The notes under the pieces are model-generated. The model saw nothing but the letters and a program-made list of their open reading frames with translations, was not told the DNA's origin and did not search any database. This document shows, in pieces, positions 1 through 10,668 of a stretch of DNA of 64,000 nt (positions are counted from its first letter, which is position 1; the number at the start of each line of letters is the position of its first letter). The stretch is from Chamaea fasciata (lineage: Eukaryota > Chordata > Aves > Passeriformes > Sylviidae). Made by a program: the position numbers and the translations under genes. The DNA is taken from positions 46,210,144 to 46,274,143 of the forward strand of contig JARCOQ010000003.1 in NCBI GenBank assembly GCA_029207755.1. Direction: 5' to 3'.

Positions 1-786
1 CAGCATCCACCCCTCAATCACAAGCACATCTGTGTGTGTGTGGCATCTCTTTCTAGGTGTCCTGAGGTTTCACGGGGCCATCAGGCTATAAACAGTTCAT
101 ACTTCTGCTACCAGTCTAAGTCTGTCTGAGCTGTTTCAATTTTGACAGCCTTATCTACCTGTTGTTTGTTTCAATGTTCTTCAGTGGGTTGACTTTTGGG
201 CGTGTGAGCATCTACATCATGTCCCTTCAGAGTTGTGTTTTCTACCCATGCAGTGCTACAGTGTCTGGCCACAATTCAGCAGCACAGGTGGGTGTACCCC
301 TGGCTTGCCAATTCTTCCATTGCTGCAGTCACTTGCATTGTGCATTAGCCACCATCCAGGAGTCAGTATAGGCCCAGAGTGCAGGCCACTTCCCTTGTTC
401 CGGTTGGATGGCTTTCACTTGTACACATTCACTTCACTTGCCTTCTCTTTCGATAGTCTCAACAACTTGTCAAGGAGCTTTCTTGTTAAAATACAGCAAA
501 AATATTTAAAATAAAGAGAAGATAAGCTGTTCCATGGGTTTAGAATTGAGTTTAGAGAGACAATGAAAAACTACTTGCTATGCCTACACCAGATGCACGA
601 TCTGTGTACATTGTCTGGTTTTTTTTGGAAGTTTTCATGGTGGCAGAAAACTAAAGGGAGACATTTTGAGGAGCTTAAGCAGAGGTGTTTTTATAATTTC
701 TTTAATGCTACCCCAAGTATTAGAGGATACTTCATCTGTCTGGGTACTAAACTGATTCCAGAAACCTTAAGAATTGTTAATGCTAG

Positions 787-789
<3 letters not shown>
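1..789. other. Unique non-coding DNA, no gene seen
   Basis: AT-rich sequence with a short (TG)6 run near base 31 and no recognisable repeat or exon. The short open frames here lack any familiar domain and look like chance frames. Confidence 0.5.
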
Positions 790-818
<29 letters not shown>

Positions 819-840
819 AAAAAAAAAGAGGAAAAAAAAA
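790..840 (+). repeat. Poly-A / A-rich tract
   Basis: An uninterrupted run of 28 A (790-817) is followed by A runs broken by single or double G up to about 840. It could be a slipped homopolymer or the decayed tail of a retrocopy. No AATAAA lies just upstream and I saw no matching target duplication, so a simple low-complexity tract is the safer call. Confidence 0.85.
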
Positions 841-3800
841 GTTTTATGTTCCTTTGCAAAGCACTGAAGGGCTGTGGGCTCACAGAGAGCCCATTGTGAT
901 GTGGCAAATCTTTGTACTCTAAGTTATGGTGAAATTAGCTTTGGCAAATCCCACCTGAACTATAAAGGAGCTAGTATGGCTCCCTTTGGAGATACCTCAG
1001 TAACTGCACATACTGCTTGTTGAACAAAGAAGCAGAATTTATGCACTACATCATTGTAGTGGTTACCCCCTGCATATTGCCCACACCTGTCTACTTCTCA
1101 GAACATTACAGAGTGCTCTGAGTCTTGGTAACCCTTTATGTGCTCACTTCACAATCCTAGTCATAGCTGTTCCCTGTGTGAATACTCCTCTTGCATCAAG
1201 GTAGTCTCATGTGTTCATTTTTTGTATTTTTGGTCATTTGTTTTTAGCACAACGTGGTTGTAGTTTCTTGCTGCAAGCCATTACAGAACTGACTTATTGT
1301 ATTAGTTTGTTGGGGGGGGGAGGGTTGAGAGGAGTAGGGAAATTATTAATTTCCTTTAAACTGAATTATGTTGCTATGTTGTTTTAATGAACTTACTGAA
1401 ATTAATATTTACCAAAAATCCCATCTTTATTCAACTCTTTAAGTACACAAAGCAAATGACTCGCCATACCTCACAAATGTTTTCTAATATCAAAGACCAA
1501 GCTTGAAAACTTGAAAATAAATTTCTGTTCTGAATATAGGGCTGTATATGTTGTGTGTATTACACGTGCAGATCTACTCAGAATACTAGTACAAAGGTGC
1601 TTATGGTGTTGTTGTTTCCAGTTGAGATCATGACTTCACTAAGAAAAAAACAATTCTTATCTAAAAAGAAAATCCTGTGGCCTACAGCACAACAGTCATG
1701 TCTAAAATGCTTGAGAATTCATGCAGTTTTCCTGCTGATGTTCAGCCAACCAACCAGACTGGTATACTGACATAAACTGGTGAACATGCAGCCACTCCTG
1801 AAGCAGAAATCACAGATTTGCTTTTACAAACTGAATTAAAATCTAGACTTTTGAAGTTTTCCATAACTGACAAAATTAGATGAAAATGATTTTCAGACCG
1901 ACAATATACTGTACAGTATATGCAGGTAAATAAAGACGGTTTAAGAACATCAGGTGCACAGGAGCTAAAATACAGGTAACATTGAATGGAAACCATTTTC
2001 ACTTAAAATTAATTAACAAGTACAGAAATGAGCCCAAAGATCTGAGTTACTATATTTTTAGAAATGTGTTTCAAACTTTTTGCCCCTTCCAAATGCTTTT
2101 CCCTTCCCAAATATTTAAGTTTTGCTATTTTTGATAGAGTTCTTGAAATGAAACTTTAAACTGTGAGTTAATGATATAGCTTCTCTAGGATTCTAGCATT
2201 ATTCCTTCTTTAATTTATTTAAAACGTAGGGAGAAAAGTTAAAATTTTGTTTCAGGTTATGTGGGGGAAGGAATATTCATAAAATATCATCTAGAATTTC
2301 CTTAAAATTGCCTTAGGGAGTTCAGTTATTTTCTATGGCTAATACACATGAGAAGATAAATGTAGGTGGCCTGAAAAGTGATAGGTATACCCAAGATATT
2401 TGTATCATGTTTATTCTGACCAACATTTAGTCTAGAATTTATGTTCCTGATGTTTTCCTGTGTAAAAGGTTGTGTCTTGTCCCCGCCAGTGAACAGCCTA
2501 GAGAGAGGTGCGTGTGAAAGGGGCGGCTCACTCAGCAAGGAATGGTAATGAAGGCATGTGAGGTGAATAACTTTCCAAAGGAATATTTTGTCTTTGAGCC
2601 ATTTTCTCCTAAGGCTGAAAACCAGACATAAGCAGTCTCACTGGATTTCCATTAATGAGCATTTATGTATGTTCTAGTCTCCTAGGTTTTTGGAGTTGCT
2701 TAAATACATTCTCCACATAATTTTAGTTAAAAAAAGATATCTCTTCAGTCTAAAGTTATTATGCTTGGGTTTTTTTGTGCAGTTAAACTGCCAAACATAA
2801 ATATCTATTTTTTACCTATTTTATATCAGTTTACAAAGCTGAAGAATGTCCTTGAGTCTAATGTCATTGATAAGGCACCTGAAGAGTAGATGCAAATATT
2901 TTCCCCAGGTAATGCAGATGGGCACTGGCTTACAAAAAGCAACCTGTGTATCTTCAGTCTTAATCTAATGTTCTCATTGTTAGAAAAAAATATGCTTTTT
3001 AATGTTCAATAGTCTAAGGACCTTATCCTGTAAGTTTTTAAATACACCCTGTGCTTAACTTTGACACATACTATTAATAACACCATTTTAAAGCTGTGAA
3101 ACTTATAGGCATTTGCAGGCTTACAACCTGTTATTGTTTGCATTTGTATTTAAATGTTGCAGATCATTCAGTAAAACTTTTTTTTTCTTTTTTTTTTTCT
3201 TACAGTGTTTGTCAGGACACATAATGTAAAACATCAAATTGTATTCTAGCCCTTAAAATACAAACAGTGTGAAGCACTGTGAAAAACTACAAAACTTCTG
3301 CTATGGATTTTTTGACAGCAGGGAATTGTGTCTCTGCTTTACTGGGAATAAATCCACTAAAAGGTAGAAGATAAAGAATGTGTGGGGAAAAACCAAGAAA
3401 GGAGATAGCTTTGCTGCCTCTTTCAAACCAAGTAGCCAGAACTTTGCTCCCAGAATTGTGGTGGAACCAAGGTAGAAAAAACCCTCCCAGGTTTTTTTCC
3501 ATTACAATAGTGCAATAAAAAAAATAAATTGTTTGATATCTTATGAAAGTGTTCTGAAATGGAAAATGTTGTGAGCTGAAATGCTAGAGGCCCATAGCCT
3601 CTCATTCCTGCCTTTGGATATCATAACAGGTTTGCAAACACACCATCAATCACACCAAATGACAGGTGTAGGAAAATGAGATTATGGAGCATCACAGACA
3701 CAGCTGCAGTGTTCAGGTTACTTAATTGGTCCCACCCTAGACAAAGACATTGTTGTAGAATTTGAGGCATTAAGATTCTGTAGGCATCACTGGAACATAA

Positions 3801-6800
3801 TAATTATTGTGGTAAAAGAAACCTCTCTTTGATTATTCAGTAGTTTTGGTGTGACATTTAGTGTTAACAAGGGGATAAAATTAGCATTAAATAGTTCATA
3901 GGCATTTTACAGTTACATAAGATAACTGAAGTGGTCAGGATAGACATCCCTTATATTCATTCTTATGTAAGAAAGCAAATTGGCAGCTAAGCTTTCACAA
4001 TGATAGTCTATCATATTACTCTCGAGTTACATGCTTGCTATCACATTTTGTATGTTTTCTCCAAAGAATAACATACCTTTCTATGAGGTATAGATAGAGC
4101 CAGATGGCTGTATTGGCTGGTCAGTTTTGAACTAAATATGCTTCCTTTAACTAATGTGTCATAGCTGTCTTGCTGATTAGACCATTACTTGGTATCTTTT
4201 TCTTCTGAAGCTCTGTTTTATGCTCAGTGGGAAGACAACATTCTCTTACTCTTATAGGTGTGTATCGTGTTGTGGGGTAGTAGAAATTTCCTTGCCTTCT
4301 GTCAGGTGGGAAAAAAACTCTTTCTTGTGCAGACTGGAAACATCTATCCAGCATTCTGCTACTTTCCATCTGTCCAGACATCCTGACAGTCAGGTTGTCT
4401 CAGAAAGGACCTGCCTCTGATGCTTCTGAGAGCCCCCTCGCTGCACACAGAACACCTTAAGGCATCTCTGGCTTCCTGCAGCAGCAGTCACATGGTTATA
4501 AGAAATGTTTTAAACTTCTGCAAGTTAGAATAATGGTATTTCAGGAAATTTAAAATGCATATTCTGTTTAAAGCCTTAATTTGGCTTCTCAGATTCTGCG
4601 GAGTGAGTGATTTGACTTTATTTATGGAAGAGGAGTGCAAGATCATACCCTTAATGCAAAATCATAATAAAATTTCGGCATGCTAGAATAAATCACTGCC
4701 ACCAATGCTTAAGAAGCCTCACTCTCTTTTGCTTGGTTAAGACAGAGTTGGAAACTGTTGTCCTTGGTAGATATTAGATAGTGTTTCAGTATGACATGCT
4801 ATCTGAAATGACATATTAATTAGCATTTACTTTCTAACACGTGTTTTCTGAAGGACCTTTAAAACCAAATTTTGTCCCACACAGTTATTCTGATTTTAAA
4901 GGTTATTAGAATCTGCTTGAAAATCTCCTTCTACTTTTATTCTCTCAGGCCTGGAAAAGGCTGAGAGACATTTGTTGGCACAGTGAGGCAGATGACTCAT
5001 AACTTCTGGATGTAAGAGGGGGAAGTAGCTGCCTGAGAAGATAGAATCTAGGGTGTGGGCTCAGAAGTCCCAAAGTTGTCATCTTAGCAACAGGGTCAAT
5101 GAAATGAAACAGCATCAACAGCATTTTAGAGCTGAAGTTTATCTTCTTTTTATTGTTAATAAAGACAAATCCCTGAAAGGCACTGGAATAGGATTTTAAC
5201 TTGTGGACTCTATGGAGTGCAAGTGACTAAGGTACCTGTTGACAGAAGAGACTACCAAAGACTAATGCAAGAGGTTTGTTCCAGGTGAGCAGAACAAGAT
5301 AGTAATACTGATCTCAGTGATTACACCAGGAAACTTGCATGACCAGTTTATACCCTTCCCTTAAGTGTTGTGGGCTTTCTTGCAAATATTTCATTGAAAA
5401 TTCTATTTTCCTCTATGTTATTTAGTGCCTGTTCTACCTTGGCCTTACATAGCATGCAACATGCCTAGAAACAGAAATATACCTTTTTGTTGGTTTTTGT
5501 GGGTTTTTTTTTCCTCTGTGGTATACAAAAGAAATGCATTCTAAATGAATATAGGAGGAAAATAAGAGGAAAGTAAACTGAAATCATTTAGCTGAATTTT
5601 TCCTCTGACATGCTAATTTCCCACATGAAAAAATTTCTTGATTTATATTATAAAAATAGTATCTTACCTGATTATGTCAATGCTACTGATAAATTCAATT
5701 TGCCCTTCTTTAAAGCATCTTGCTGCTGAGCAGTCTTTTCTTTGTTTCTGAGCTCAAATAATCTCTTCTGTCTGCAATCCACATCAAGTCAAATTTTCCT
5801 TCTACTCCATCAAAACACTTTTGATGAGATTCTTATTATCATTATCTTCAGAGGACCAAGCCTAACTGTGTGGCTGCTTTTTTAAAGTTCATGTATTCCT
5901 GCAGCTTCGTCTCCTGAAAAGACACTGTTTTGTCTTATGTTCAACTGATTATATTTTTCCTGACCACAGATGAAATTCATGACAGTTTTGGCAACTTCTG
6001 TCTTTGCTATAGATAATTTTTTTTTTCTGACATACCTGGAATATATGCTTTGAAGTAAGAGGAATTTCTTCTAATCTCTTGTATTTTTTAGTCTATTGCT
6101 TCTAATCATTGCTTGAAATTGAGGCATATGTAAATCCTTTACAAAAATCATCATCAGTAACATTAGCATTATGTCCTAGGATTGAAAGGTTAAGTAGAGT
6201 GCAAGAATGCGTAAAAGAACAGACAAAGCTATTTCCGATCCTGTTCTGTACACTGTGGGGAACAGAGGCAACAGGACATTGGTTTGCAAGCTGTTTCACT
6301 TTGCAGCAGTTCAAAGCTAAATCAATATGGATACAGGATCTCTGGGCTTTTTATCAATTTAAATATTTGTAAGCAGATAACAGCAGTGGATGTGCAGCCA
6401 GAGCTTATTTTATTACACTAATACCTGTTTGCTACAGCACTCACGGATCACTGGAATGGAAATACATTCTAAGGAACTGAGAACTCAGAATATGTTCTAA
6501 GAAATCTTGCCTTGCATTCACCTTGAATTTAGCAGGAAGCCTTGTACTCCTTATTTGAAATAAAGCTCAAGTCCAGTCCATCATCATCCTAGTTATCTCT
6601 ATTCTCTCTGCTTTTAAAGCCCTTATAAACTCTTTATTTCTTTGGGCATTCTAGTGCATCTCCTATTGCCATGTACAGTTAATAGTCATGACAATGTGGT
6701 TTTAGAAATAAAGTTTCCACAATTTGTTTCTGTTCTTTAATTCAGTTAGATTTTACGTTACTTTTTTAAAATTTCTTTTATGTAACTCCTGATGTCTTAA

Positions 6801-7670
6801 GAGTTTACATTCACAACTTCTAACTGCCAGGTTAACCCAAGAGTACCATTCCTTCAGTATTTTTTTTTCAAAATTGATTCTGTTTTTCTTCTTTTTCAAA
6901 TTGCCCTGAGTTGAGTAGTTCTAATTAAGAAATATGAACTGCTTTTCATAGAACCATCTCTTTGGCAAAAAGGATGGAAATTTATACCTAAGCAAACAAT
7001 TAATTGTATAATTCTTGCTTATTGCTCCCCTTATAAATGTTTTAAACAAGACAGTGGCAAACAAGTACAGTCACTTAAGAGAATGGCTCATAAGGTGATC
7101 TCTGTACAGCCCAGAATTCCTTTTCTAACATCTTCTGAGTGCTGTAAAAGTTGAAGTCAGAAAGAGTTCATTTGCTTTACAAAGCTTAAACTTAGAAAAC
7201 TAAGTTACCCAGATCCCTTCTTAGGCCATTTTTCACTAATTGTATTACAATTAGCTTAACATAAGCCATCTTAGATTTATGTTAAAGTGATAATGGATGA
7301 CACAACACACTACTGACATTCAGCACTATAAATCCTCTCTTTCTCTACAATGAGGTCACTCCCAGGCCTCACTCATATAAAACCTCCCACAAAGGAGGAT
7401 GTGACCCTCTAATCACCAGCACAGTCTGCTCAGTGGCTCAGCCTTGTTTGTGCACCATTCATTCCAAACATCACATGTTGGCACCCTCACAAATAATCTG
7501 ACTGCAACAGTCTGGGTGATGCCCATTCAGGAGGGAAAGTTGGATTGACAGGTCTTGCTAAATTGTGCATGCTAAAAGCTAAGGTGAGATTCATTTGCGA
7601 TAAAAAACGTGATTTTTCAACTTTTTTTTCTTAAATAACCTAGATGTAGATAGTGCTTGTAAGAGTTAGT
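841..7670. other. Unique non-coding DNA, 6.8 kb, no gene seen
   Basis: AT-rich, with no CR1 or LTR signature that I recognise. It holds a G9 run at 1312-1320, a pyrimidine tract ending in CAG at 3178-3205, and scattered ATTA-rich stretches. Open frames are 60-90 codons, overlap on both strands and show no domain. Old, diverged repeats may be hidden here. Confidence 0.5.
3178..3205 (+). other. Long pyrimidine tract with splice-acceptor-like end
   Basis: About 24 nearly pure T/C bases end in TTACAG at 3205, which is the shape of a strong 3' splice site. The sequence after it has no convincing open frame or donor-bounded exon, so this is most likely a poly-T tract that resembles an acceptor by chance. 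Confidence 0.3.
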
Positions 7671-8474
7671 GACCTGAACAAGCTTGAGAAGTAGGCCCAT
7701 GGGAAAGGTTTAACAAAGCGAGTTTAAAAAAGGGCAAGGTGCTGCACCTGGGCTGCAGCAACTCCTGGAACTGGGAGATGAACTGCCCTGGGAGAGAGCT
7801 GCCCTGATCAGAGGGACTTGGAGGTGCTGGGGGATGAGAGTCTGGACATGACCCAGCCATGTGCACTCCCAGCCCAGAGAGCCAAACGTGTCCTGGGCTG
7901 CATCCCAAGCAGTGTGGGCAGCAGGGCCAGGGAAGGGATTCTGCCCCTCTGCTCTGCCCTACTGAGACCCCACCTGGAACACAGCATCCAGCTCTGGGGT
8001 TCCAGCACAGGAAGCACACCCAGGAGTCCAGAGGAGGGTTACAAAGTTGATGGATGGATGGAGCACATCTCCAATGAGGAAAGTTTGAGAGAATAGGGGT
8101 TGTTCAGCCTGGAAAAGACAAGGCTTCAGGGTGACCTAATTGCAGCCTTCCAGTACCTGAAGGGAACCTACAAAGAAGATGAAAAGGACTGTTTACAAGG
8201 GCATGTAGTGACACAAGACAGACTAAACTCAAATGGAAAGAGAGTAGATGTATGTTAGATAAAAGAAAGAAATTCTTTATTGTGAGGTGGTGAGGCACTA
8301 AAAGAGTTTGCCCAGAGAAGCTGTGGATGCCACATCACTGGAAGTTGTCAAGGCCGGGTTGGATGGGGCTTTTAGCCAACTGGTCTAATGGAAGGTGTCC
8401 CTGCCCATGGCAGGGAGGTTGGATGATTTCTAAGGTCCCTTCCAACCCAGGGCATTCTATGTTTCTCTGATTGT
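7671..8474 (+). mobile_element. CR1 LINE, 5'-truncated 3' end, sense
   Basis: CR1 is the main avian non-LTR retrotransposon, and most copies are 5'-truncated. This fragment of about 800 bp keeps the last part of ORF2, the short 3' region and a terminal ATTCTATG-type tail at about 8454-8474. Landmarks include CTGCACCTGGG near 7741, the CAGCCTGGAAAAG block near 8105, AGAGAAGCTGTGGATGCC near 8313 and GGTCCCTTCCAACCCA near 8434. A full CR1 is about 4.5 kb, so roughly the last fifth remains. Substitutions, small indels and at least one stop make it a dead copy. The 5' boundary near 7671 is approximate. Confidence 0.93.
7736..8236 (+). pseudogene. CR1 ORF2 C-terminal remnant
   Basis: This is the decayed end of the CR1 endonuclease/reverse-transcriptase polyprotein, downstream of the catalytic domains. 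It starts with KVLHLG at 7736 in one frame. After an indel and a TGA it moves to the frame beginning near 7818. There it reads recognisable CR1 peptides, such as ESLDM, then ILPLCSALLRPHLE, then a TAG at 8094-8096 where the family normally has Leu. Past that stop the same frame continues with LFSLEKTRLQGDLIAAFQYL. The frameshift and stop rule out function. No catalytic motif is present because the element is truncated downstream of it. Confidence 0.8.
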
Positions 8475-9170
8475 TAGGTAACTGTACTTGTCTTGCTAGT
8501 TTGTGTTTGACACATGAACAGTCAATGATATCTATCCTGTATATACTGCACTATAATATACTATTCTATACCATATCTATAAAGTTGCTTCTCAGCTCCA
8601 GGATACTTGGGAGTAATAGAATGAAAGTTTCCATCACTGGAGTGTTTTATGTGATATTACAAACACAAACAGAGAGAAATCACAGATAGAAATGTGTATC
8701 CTACATTAAGCAGTACCACAGCAACTTTTGAAATGTGAGAGAAGAAACTGTATATGAGTTCTTCCCTTTTCTCTTACAAAACTGTCTCCTTCATTATTCA
8801 GTGCTGGACACACAAATGTCATCATTTCATTTTATTAGATGAAGAAAGTTGCCTTATGTTTCCTGTTGTTTTCTGCTTTATACCTGTTTTTTTTTTTTTA
8901 TCAAAAGCACTTCTGATTGCAGGGTCACATCTTTCCTTGGTTACAGCATCTGGCATATACTGACAGGTAGATGATGTTACTACTCCTCTTGGTGTCTCAC
9001 GTCTAAGTGTTCAGTCAGTTTAAACAAGTGACTTGCCCTGGCAAATGCTCTCAATTCACGTAGTTTTGAGGTGGTCTCTAGACATTTTCCAAGATCCTTT
9101 TAAAATTTAGTTCACCTCAATCCAGAAAGAGGATTCAGAACATAGGAGGTAACCATGGCCTTGGCAAGTT
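8475..9170. other. Unique spacer, no gene seen
   Basis: AT-rich sequence between the CR1 copy and the solo LTR, with one T-run near 8889-8901. No exon or repeat recognised. Confidence 0.5.
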
Positions 9171-9176
9171 GAACCT
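9171..9176. repeat. Target-site duplication, left copy
   Basis: GAACCT directly precedes the TG that opens the LTR. The same six bases follow its terminal CA at 9804-9809. Six base pairs is the usual duplication length for alpha/beta-retrovirus-like (ERVK-type) integrases. Confidence 0.7.
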
Positions 9177-9363
9177 TGCGGTGGTCACGGTGTCTCGGGA
9201 CCCTCGTCCCGCTTCGCCTGGCCAGCCCGGGCACCAGCCACAGAAGACTTACAGTTCAGTATCCTGGGATACTTCCCCGGTCCTGTGGGTCTTTGTCCCG
9301 CAGAAGCGTGAGCAGCGACGAGGAAGAAAAGGAAGGACTCTAATGGGTGAACTTCAGCTCGGG

Positions 9364-9370
9364 TTTATTG
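9364..9370 (-). promoter_or_regulatory. LTR polyadenylation signal (CAATAAA)
   Basis: CAATAAA on the minus strand lies about 75 nt downstream of the TATA-like box. This fits a short R region ending a little below 9350. Confidence 0.65.
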
Positions 9371-9440
9371 AAGTCCATGCGGGACCACCTCACCACCAGA
9401 GAGTCTGCCCACAAGAGCAGAGATCCTCTCTGTGCAACAT

Positions 9441-9446
9441 CTTAAA
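9441..9446 (-). promoter_or_regulatory. LTR TATA-like box
   Basis: TTTAAG in the context GCATTTAAGATG on the minus strand, at the expected place between U3 and the poly-A signal. Transcription would start near 9415 by analogy with other LTRs. Confidence 0.45.
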
Positions 9447-9803
9447 TGCTGGGGAGGAGCAAGGGGTAGGGTACAGTGTGGGACCAATCCGGGGGATGAA
9501 GGGAGTGACTCTGTACATAAAGGACAAATATTAGAACAAATCAAGGAGGCAAGGGAGGGAATAACAGGGATCCTGCCCTATCACTCGACACCCTCACTGG
9601 AACTTTCTAGACACAGGGTGAGGCCTCGAAGTGACGGACTGGACCCAGGAGTTATGATTGACTGATAACAATAACTAGGGTAAACCACAAAGGGGTTAAC
9701 CTGGGGGTACAAGGAACAAACCACTACAGCTAATATAAAACAGTATAAAAGAAAGGAAAAAATACATACATAGAACTGACAAAACCAAAAACACACCACT
9801 ACA

Positions 9804-9809
9804 GAACCT
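9804..9809. repeat. Target-site duplication, right copy
   Basis: GAACCT immediately after the terminal CA of the LTR, identical to 9171-9176. Confidence 0.7.
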
Positions 9810-10629
9810 TGTACAGTTTTTCATGTATATAAGGGGGAGAAAACAACCCTTAGGAAGCACCACAGATTCTGAGTCCTACAGGTATGTGGAGTTGAGCAAA
9901 AAGGGAGGGGCAGAGAAGCATAACTTCTAGAACTTTTATTAAGTACTTTGCTATTTCCTGGATATTCTGATCAATATTACACAATGTGGAAGGAGAATAC
10001 TTTGGAAAAACTGTGAGTTTCCATTTACTGAGACTATTCAAATTATGCTGGGAGTCAAGCTTTTATTTCCATGTGGGCACAAAAGAAGTTTATAATACCT
10101 GCCAGCCTTCAAGAAAAGCAGTATCTGCTGGGTGATTTATCTGTAAATATATTGGCAAGAGTGACATCTAAACATGGTGTCTTTACTATGTTCTCCTCCA
10201 TCAGGAGAGCCACCAAAGCTGAGTGTGTATTTTGGAGAACTTAGTAGTATTAGGTAGAACTGCTGACCTTTAAAAAACCATTCACACTAGTGGTTGCAGC
10301 AGAACTAGTGGTCTGTATATTACAAGGTTTGAATGGTGAAAAAACTATGTGAGTTCTTTTTCTGCATTATTTCTGTCAGTGTGGTTCACACTGGGAAAGT
10401 ACCCACATAGCAGCAGAGACTTGAACATAGGCACTGAGATTGCCTGACTGAATTCTTGGAGGTCTTAGGAAAGAAACTTGGCAAGCAAAAGACTTTGAAG
10501 TAGGGCAGCATCTATGCTTCCTTATGTCAAGGTTGCATAGTACTGTATTTCAGACAGGTTATTGTTTGTTTTCTAGTACAGCCTATTTTACCTTGTTTGT
10601 TATACTGAAGGTGATGACAATAAAGCAAC

Positions 10630-10668
10630 TATTATATAAATGTTATAAATAGTATTATTTATATAATA
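10630..10668. repeat. AT-only inverted repeat, 12-bp arms
   Basis: TATTATATAAAT at 10630-10641 and its exact reverse complement at 10657-10668 are separated by 15 bases. It could extrude as a cruciform. It is too AT-rich for a stable RNA hairpin and is probably of local mutational origin. Confidence 0.8.

Larger units (their letters stand above)
9177..9803 (-). mobile_element. Solo LTR of an endogenous retrovirus, minus strand
   Basis: A 627-bp element bounded by TG and CA. Its ends are imperfect inverted repeats (TGCGGTGGT against ACCACTACA) and it is flanked by the 6-bp direct repeat GAACCT. Read on the minus strand it has LTR architecture. U3 runs from 9803, followed by a TATA-like TTTAAG at 9446-9441, a CAATAAA poly-A signal at 9370-9364, and a GC-rich U5 ending at 9177. 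No internal gag, pol or env lies next to it, so it is a solo LTR left by recombination between two LTRs. I count 18 CpG sites, many in U5, against 3 in the other solo LTR of this window. That suggests a fairly recent insertion or a CpG-rich family. The 6-bp duplication favours ERVK-like; the subfamily is unknown. Open frames across it are antisense and not genes. Confidence 0.85.

Noticed and set aside
9169..9534. 121-codon plus-strand open frame
   Set aside because: It lies antisense to the U5/R region of the solo LTR; its length comes from GC-rich LTR sequence, and it has no domain.
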